A stretch of 64,000 nucleotides of DNA from Chaetoderma sp. LZ-2023a (lineage: Eukaryota > Mollusca > Caudofoveata > Chaetodermatida > Chaetodermatidae), in NCBI GenBank assembly GCA_034401795.1, contig CM067363.1:30238289-30302288 (forward strand). Direction: 5' to 3'. The number at the start of each line of letters is the position of its first letter. The first letter of the stretch is position 1. Below are positions 61,801 through 64,000 of the stretch, in pieces. The notes below the pieces were generated by a model. It was given only the letters and a program-made list of their open reading frames with translations, did no database searches and was not told the origin of the DNA. The position numbers and the translations under genes were made by a program.

Positions 61801-62213
61801 TAGCTCGATAACATTACGTCAACTTGTGCAAATGTTTTTGGACATGTGACCTTGATTTGTGTCTTTTTTCTTGCCCTTTTGCATTAGTACCTCGCTTGGT
61901 CTGAAAAACCAAGTGACCTTATGTCACGTCCATCATCTGTCTATCTGTCTGTCATCATTTTTGTCCTTTAAATCTTCTCAACAACCACTAAAGCTGATTA
62001 GTTTTGGCTAGGAATAGTTTGTTCAAATGAAGCTGAATTATGTTCAAAATATTCAACAGAACATTTACTAACTAACAATGTTTCTTTTTTTATTTTCGAA
62101 ACATGTTAACTTATTTATGACCTGCATTTTAAGTTGTTTATCTCCGTCTTTCAGATGCTGTTCTTCATGGACTTGTTACTCGAGTTGTATCTGAGGAACG
62201 GCTACAGGAAGAG
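46761..62213 (+). CDS. ECHDC3: ECHDC3-like enoyl-CoA hydratase domain protein (gene span, seven exons)
   Basis: Exons 46761-46888, 49203-49332, 50378-50446, 54015-54048, 57317-57401, 61337-61446 and 62155-62213, with GT..AG borders and matching phases (2,0,0,1,2,1,0). Joined product: [40 protein letters not shown] (first oxyanion-hole segment), [20 protein letters not shown] (second), [40 protein letters not shown] and [20 protein letters not shown]. This order and wording match mitochondrial ECHDC3 of the crotonase superfamily, a protein linked to lipid metabolism whose reaction is not well defined. The 5' exon with the targeting Met and the C-terminal exons are not in view. Confidence 0.92.
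46965..47062. mobile_element. Family B foldback
   Basis: GACCTGCTGAATATTTTGAA..GACTGAAAGTTGTTGGTGGC..CAACTTTCAGTCAAATTGTT. Lies 77 bp after the donor of ECHDC3 exon a. Confidence 0.8.
47185..47258. mobile_element. Family A central stem
   Basis: CCTGTTGAATATTTTGAAAC..GTTGTTGGCAACAAC..GTCAAATTAGTTTT, ended by the LINE fragment. Confidence 0.65.
47325..47535 (-). pseudogene. LINE RT fragment
   Basis: Matches 59095-59300: the minus strand encodes [20 protein letters not shown] (RT motif with QGDxLSPVLF). Inserted or left behind in the family A stem. Confidence 0.8.
47962..48598. mobile_element. Harbinger-like non-autonomous DNA transposon
   Basis: 637 bp with inverted ends: left GGCCGCGTTTCCACAGAACC (continuing TCACGCCTCACG), right end its complement with one mismatch over 32 bp. 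Flanked by TGA at 47959-47961 and 48599-48601, a 3-bp target duplication as in PIF/Harbinger. Internal CTCACGGCTCACG-like repeats follow the left end. Contains a short ORF resembling the start of a Harbinger nuclease gene. Confidence 0.8.
48100..48195 (+). pseudogene. Harbinger nuclease N-terminal remnant
   Basis: 31 residues: [20 protein letters not shown] then [11 protein letters not shown] and a stop. The acidic start, Leu run and Arg/Lys run are typical of the N-terminus of Harbinger-family nuclease-derived proteins (recognition). The rest of the transposase is deleted. Confidence 0.55.
48648..49120. mobile_element. Family D foldback, full copy
   Basis: About 470 bp. Left TTAGGATTGCGCGATTACGT, right AATAATCGCGCAAGCCTAAC. 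Internal hairpin AAGAGCAGACTGTTTTTGAA..CTGGCTCGAGAATCGAGCCAG shares its core with family C. Ends 83 bp before ECHDC3 exon b. Confidence 0.8.
49203..49332 (+). CDS. ECHDC3: ECHDC3 exon b (first oxyanion-hole segment)
   Basis: Acceptor TATGTTTGCTTATAG; donor GTGAGT after CAGTTG. Encodes [20 protein letters not shown] then [20 protein letters not shown] and RQL. Phase 2 to 0. The exon-intron border is the first unit of a 31-bp tandem repeat, so many downstream copies of the same donor exist. Confidence 0.9.
49327..49710 (+). repeat. 31-bp minisatellite containing the exon b splice donor
   Basis: Twelve full units and one partial, at exact 31-bp spacing from 49327. Each starts CAGTTGGTGAGTATGTCC with variants (ACATGT, ACTCGT and others at the end). 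Ten units keep TTG/GTGAGT exactly, one has TTCGGTGAGT, one GTACGT, and the last reads GTGACT. Confidence 0.95.
49805..49905. mobile_element. Family B foldback, best copy
   Basis: CTTGCTGAATATTTTGAAAA..TTGGTGGCTTAGCCACCAA..TTTTCAAAATATTCAGCAGG, a nearly perfect hairpin of about 95 bp. Confidence 0.85.
50189..50357. mobile_element. Family C foldback next to a splice acceptor
   Basis: GACCCTTTAACACTCATATG to GTGTTAAAGGGTTA; central hairpin mostly deleted. Ends 20 bp before ECHDC3 exon c, i.e. at the start of its polypyrimidine tract. Confidence 0.75.
50378..50446 (+). CDS. ECHDC3: ECHDC3 exon c
   Basis: Acceptor TTGTTTATTTCAG, donor GTAAAT. Encodes [20 protein letters not shown] then SIE; phase 0 at both ends. 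Corresponds to the helix after the first oxyanion-hole segment. Confidence 0.85.
50635..51004 (+). mobile_element. Family A copy 21, full length
   Basis: AATCCCGTTTCTCTGTCAAT to AGCTAAAACGAGATTCCTCC; stem ACTATTTAGACTGGACACTG..CAAAGTCAAATTAGTTTC. Confidence 0.8.
51085..51266. mobile_element. Family C foldback
   Basis: TAACCCTTTCGTGGTC to CTTGACCATTAAAGGGTTAA, with a decayed hairpin. Lies 14 bp before the 27-bp array. Confidence 0.75.
51281..53605. repeat. 27-bp minisatellite array, about 86 copies
   Basis: Unit TTTGTAATGACTGCCTTTAT plus TTCATTG. Main variants at one site: GTAATGAC, GTTACGAC, GTTATGAC, GTAACGAC. The unit is a multiple of 3 and lacks stops in two plus frames, giving long open frames of a 9-residue repeat (FVMTAFISL or CNDCLYFIV). 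Located in the intron between ECHDC3 exons c and d; not considered a gene. Confidence 0.95.
53697..53943. mobile_element. Family C foldback
   Basis: TTAACCCTAAGTAATAATCG to GAGTGTTAAAGGGTTAA. One hairpin arm shortened (CACCGGTTATCGAGCCAGTC). Confidence 0.8.
54015..54048 (+). CDS. ECHDC3: ECHDC3 exon d
   Basis: Acceptor TATCTCGTTTCAG, donor GTGAGT. 34 bp encoding [11 protein letters not shown], phase 0 to 1: the beta strand before the second oxyanion-hole loop. Confidence 0.85.
54135..54290. mobile_element. Half of family B joined to the end of family A subfamily 2
   Basis: GGCTAAGCCACCAACAACTT to TGGCTTGCAGCAGTCAGTCA is the right half of family B. TTTCAAATCGATTCCAACAC and GTGGGCAGAGCTTAGG then match the 3' part of family A subfamily 2 and lead into the 21-bp array. 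Confidence 0.65.
54290..56930. repeat. 21-bp satellite array, about 125 copies, with higher-order structure
   Basis: Unit TAGCTAGAAATGGGTGTAAT plus A, with G/C/A variants. A restart at 54896-54960 repeats the TTTCAAATTGATTCCAACAC leader. From there a 525-bp block (25 units) recurs (for example AGCAGAGC at 55383 and 55908). The right edge (56400-56930) degrades into GTAGCGTAGCGAGAAATGG variants and ends in GAAATGGACCCC, the transposon end. Long minus-strand frames of MLHPFLA or SSYATPI repeats are by-products of the 21-bp period. Confidence 0.95.
57031..57203. mobile_element. Family C foldback, hairpin deleted
   Basis: CTTTAACCCTTCAATGATCA to TCTTGACCATTAAAGGGTTG. Confidence 0.75.
57317..57401 (+). 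CDS. ECHDC3: ECHDC3 exon e (second oxyanion-hole segment)
   Basis: Acceptor CATGCTGTTTCAG, donor GTAGGC. Encodes [20 protein letters not shown] then TAQFATP, phase 1 to 2. The [10 protein letters not shown] stretch is the hallmark of ECHDC3-type crotonases. Confidence 0.9.
57486..57846. mobile_element. Two adjacent family C foldbacks
   Basis: 57486-57722 is complete (CCCTTAATGGTCAAATTTGG to CTCGACCATTAAAAGGTTAA, with GGCTCGGTTATCGAGCC at the centre). 57723-57846 is a second hairpin copy (ACTGGCTTGATAATCGAGCC) starting where the first ends. Confidence 0.8.
58275..60421 (-). pseudogene. LINE, sense 3' part: linker, reverse transcriptase, C-terminus
   Basis: Read on the minus strand. 60420-60110 is the linker ([26 protein letters not shown]). 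60044-59209 is RT fingers and palm: [40 protein letters not shown] and [18 protein letters not shown] (catalytic Asp). 59168-58821 has [13 protein letters not shown] (YADD). 58813-58442 is the C-terminus with [20 protein letters not shown]. It ends at the CTACTACAGCCGCAG tail and a CATA repeat near 58275. Several frameshifts; not active. Confidence 0.85.
60422..60850 (+). pseudogene. LINE, inverted 5' part: APE-type endonuclease fragment
   Basis: Plus strand: [38 protein letters not shown] (GDFN motif), [12 protein letters not shown] and [16 protein letters not shown] (SDH catalytic motif). Orientation is opposite to the RT part on the other side of 60421. A short internal deletion lies near 60735 between ADRK and KPLLRD. 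Confidence 0.85.
61337..61446 (+). CDS. ECHDC3: ECHDC3 exon f
   Basis: Acceptor GTCCCTCTCCAG, donor GTGAGA. Encodes [20 protein letters not shown] then [16 protein letters not shown], phase 2 to 1. Confidence 0.9.
61497..61665. mobile_element. Family B foldback
   Basis: GATATACTGAATATTTTGGA..TTCTGGGGGGCTATGCCACC..TCAGTCAAATTGTTTTCAAA, then CCAGTGTTATTGCCCATTGA. Starts 51 bp after the exon f donor. Confidence 0.75.
62155..62213 (+). CDS. ECHDC3: ECHDC3 exon g
   Basis: Acceptor CCGTCTTTCAG, donor GTATGC. Encodes [20 protein letters not shown], phase 1 to 0. The remaining C-terminal exons lie beyond the window. Confidence 0.88.
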
Positions 62214-62540
62214 GTATGCATCTATTACATATGCTATAGTTTGGCATATTCTCAGAGATATAACCCTTCTACAGAATGGAATTCTAATGGCTTTTTCAAA
62301 CCCTTTAGGTTTTCCGGCGTTATATTAAGTAATTGAGTGATACAATCTGTTGCTCACGTATCAAAATAACAATTTTGTTACGACGGTTCTAATAGTCTAC
62401 CACGAATGTGTCTGAATCATATATCATGGACTAATTTACAGTTTAAAGGATAACTAACCTCATCTCTTGATAGCTATTGAGGTGATCTAACATGCCACTC
62501 ATAAACTATGCTGGCAAGTTTAAGCTTTTTATCCCCCTTG

Positions 62541-64000
62541 TTCATTACAGAGTTAGCCCCCCTTTAAATATATTAAAGCCGATACATAAACTGCATTGCC
62601 AATCATTTCTTGTCAACGCAACTCCTCCTAGAGGTCTTAATGGATTAACTTAAAATTGTGTGGACTCTATCAGTATCATATGCAGATGTGCATGTGCTTT
62701 CTTCGTGACCGAAAAATTGTTCATTACAGAGTTAGCCCCCCTTTAAATATATTAAAGCCGATACATAAACTGCATTGCCAATCATTTCTTGTCAACGCAA
62801 CTCCTCCTAGAGGTCTTAATGGATTGACTTAAAATTGTGTGGACTTTATCAGTATCATATGCAGATGTGCATGTGCTTTCTTCGTGACCGAAAAATTTTT
62901 CATTACAGAGTTAGCCCCCCCTTTAAATATATTAAAGCCGATACATAAACTGCATTGCCAATCATTTCTTGTCAATGCAGCTCCTCCTACAGTTTAGCTC
63001 CAATTCTTTTGAAAATTGGTACGTGTTATCATTACCACGTGTAGGTGTGCATGTGCTATCCGTCTACCTGTATGGCCATCCGTTTGTCCAAAATGTATGT
63101 ATGTCCGTCTGTCAGTCCATCCATCTCTGACAATCATTTCTTGTCAACGCAACTCCTTCTAGAAGCCTCAATGGATTAACTTTAAATTTTGTCAACATTA
63201 TCAGTATTATGTGTTATCCGTATACCTGTACGTCCAGCAGCCTGTCCAAAATGTATGTATGTCCGTCTGTCAGTCCATCCATCTCTGAAAATCATTTCTT
63301 GTCAACGCAACTCTTCCTAGAGGTCTCAATGGATTAGCTGTAAATTTTGTCCACATTGTCAGTATCATGTGCAGATGTGCATGCGCTTTTTTCGCGGCCA
63401 AAAAATTATTCATTACAGAGTTATCACCCTTTAAATATCTTAAAGCCGATACATAAACTGCATTGCCAATCATTTCTTGTCAACGCAACTACTCATACAG
63501 TTTAGCTCGGATTCGTTTGAAAATTGGTACGTGTTATCAGTACCATGTGTAGGTGTGCATGTGCTATCCATGTACGTGTACGTCCATCCATCTGTCCAAA
63601 ATGTATGTATGTCCGTCTGTCAGTCCATCCATCTCTGACAATCATTTCTTGTCAAGGCAACTCCTCCTAGAGGTCTCAATGGATTAACTTTTAAATTTCG
63701 TCGACATTATCAGTATCATGTGCAGATGTGCATGTGCTTTTTTTCCGCGGCCAACAAATTATTAATTTCAAAGTTACCCCCCTTTATATATCTCAAAGCC
63801 GATACATAAACTGCATTGCCAATCATTTATTGTCAACGCAACTCCTCCTAGAGGTCTCAATGGATTAATTTTTAAATTTCGTCCACATTATCAGTATCAT
63901 GTGCAGATATGTATGTGCTTTTTTCGCGACCAAAAAATTGTTCATTACAGAGTTATACCCCTTTAAATATCTTAAAACCGATACATAAACTGCATTGCCA
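62541..64000. repeat. ~180-bp tandem repeat, diverging, running off the window
   Basis: TTCATTACAGAGTTAGCCCC recurs at 62541, 62721 and 62901, and diverged forms at 63409, 63757 and 63943. Each unit also has AAAGCCGATACATAAACTGC and CAATCATTTCTTGTCAACGC. Between 63000 and 63660 the unit is longer and includes AAAATGTATGTATGTCCGTC. Non-coding, intronic. Confidence 0.85.

Overview
This window is from a eukaryotic nuclear genome and looks like a marine invertebrate (non-vertebrate deuterostome or lophotrochozoan; I cannot fix the phylum). The reasons are spliced multi-exon genes with GT..AG introns, mitochondrial enoyl-CoA hydratase-type and immunoglobulin-domain exons, and a mix of Polinton, DIRS, Penelope-like, Harbinger, several LINE clades and many short foldback elements. 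Base composition is AT-rich. There are no bacterial operons, no CRISPR array and no rRNA.

Two host genes can be reconstructed from exons. (1) On the minus strand (24512 down to 8382), nine exons join in phase to encode a type II membrane protein: a short cytosolic tail, a signal anchor, a coiled-coil neck, then at least four I-set Ig domains. Three of the Ig domains are each split over two exons. The 3' end was not found. (2) On the plus strand (46761 to 62213), seven exons join in phase to give an ECHDC3-like mitochondrial crotonase-family protein. The first exon and the exons after 62213 are missing or outside the window. Its introns are full of repeats, including a 31-bp minisatellite that repeats the splice donor of one exon, a 27-bp array of about 2.3 kb and a 21-bp array of about 2.6 kb.

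Most of the rest is mobile DNA. A Polinton/Maverick remnant (structural protein fragment plus protease fragment) lies at 2179-3127. A LINE 3' end is inserted in a short foldback element at 6246-7098. A LINE of a second family occurs as five or six fragments (5338, 12789, 25706, 47325 and a large copy at 58275-60890 with a twin-priming inversion). A Penelope-like GIY-YIG fragment with a 13-bp target duplication lies at 14877-15295. A decayed multi-copy gene with nuclease-like acidic motifs lies at 26190-27951. An L1/Tx1-like LINE with ORF1 and an endonuclease but no reverse transcriptase lies at 31762-34223 (minus). A further LINE 3' region with a local duplication lies at 38500-42183. A near-complete but frameshifted DIRS element (gag, RT-RNase H, tyrosine recombinase) lies at about 42185-46640, just before the first recognised ECHDC3 exon. 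A 637-bp Harbinger-like element with 32-bp inverted ends and a 3-bp target duplication lies at 47962-48598.

Short foldback families, named here A to G, account for much of the intergenic and intronic DNA. Family A (ends like AATGGACCTTTCCAGTTTTA, with a central stem-loop) has about 25 full or partial copies and has served as landing site for at least three other elements. Its 3' end appears to be the seed of the 21-bp array. Families B and C/D share stem cores with A or with each other. No clearly new operating system was found; the most unusual signals are the repeated splice donor, the transposon-end-derived satellite with a 525-bp higher-order repeat, and the type II Ig protein.
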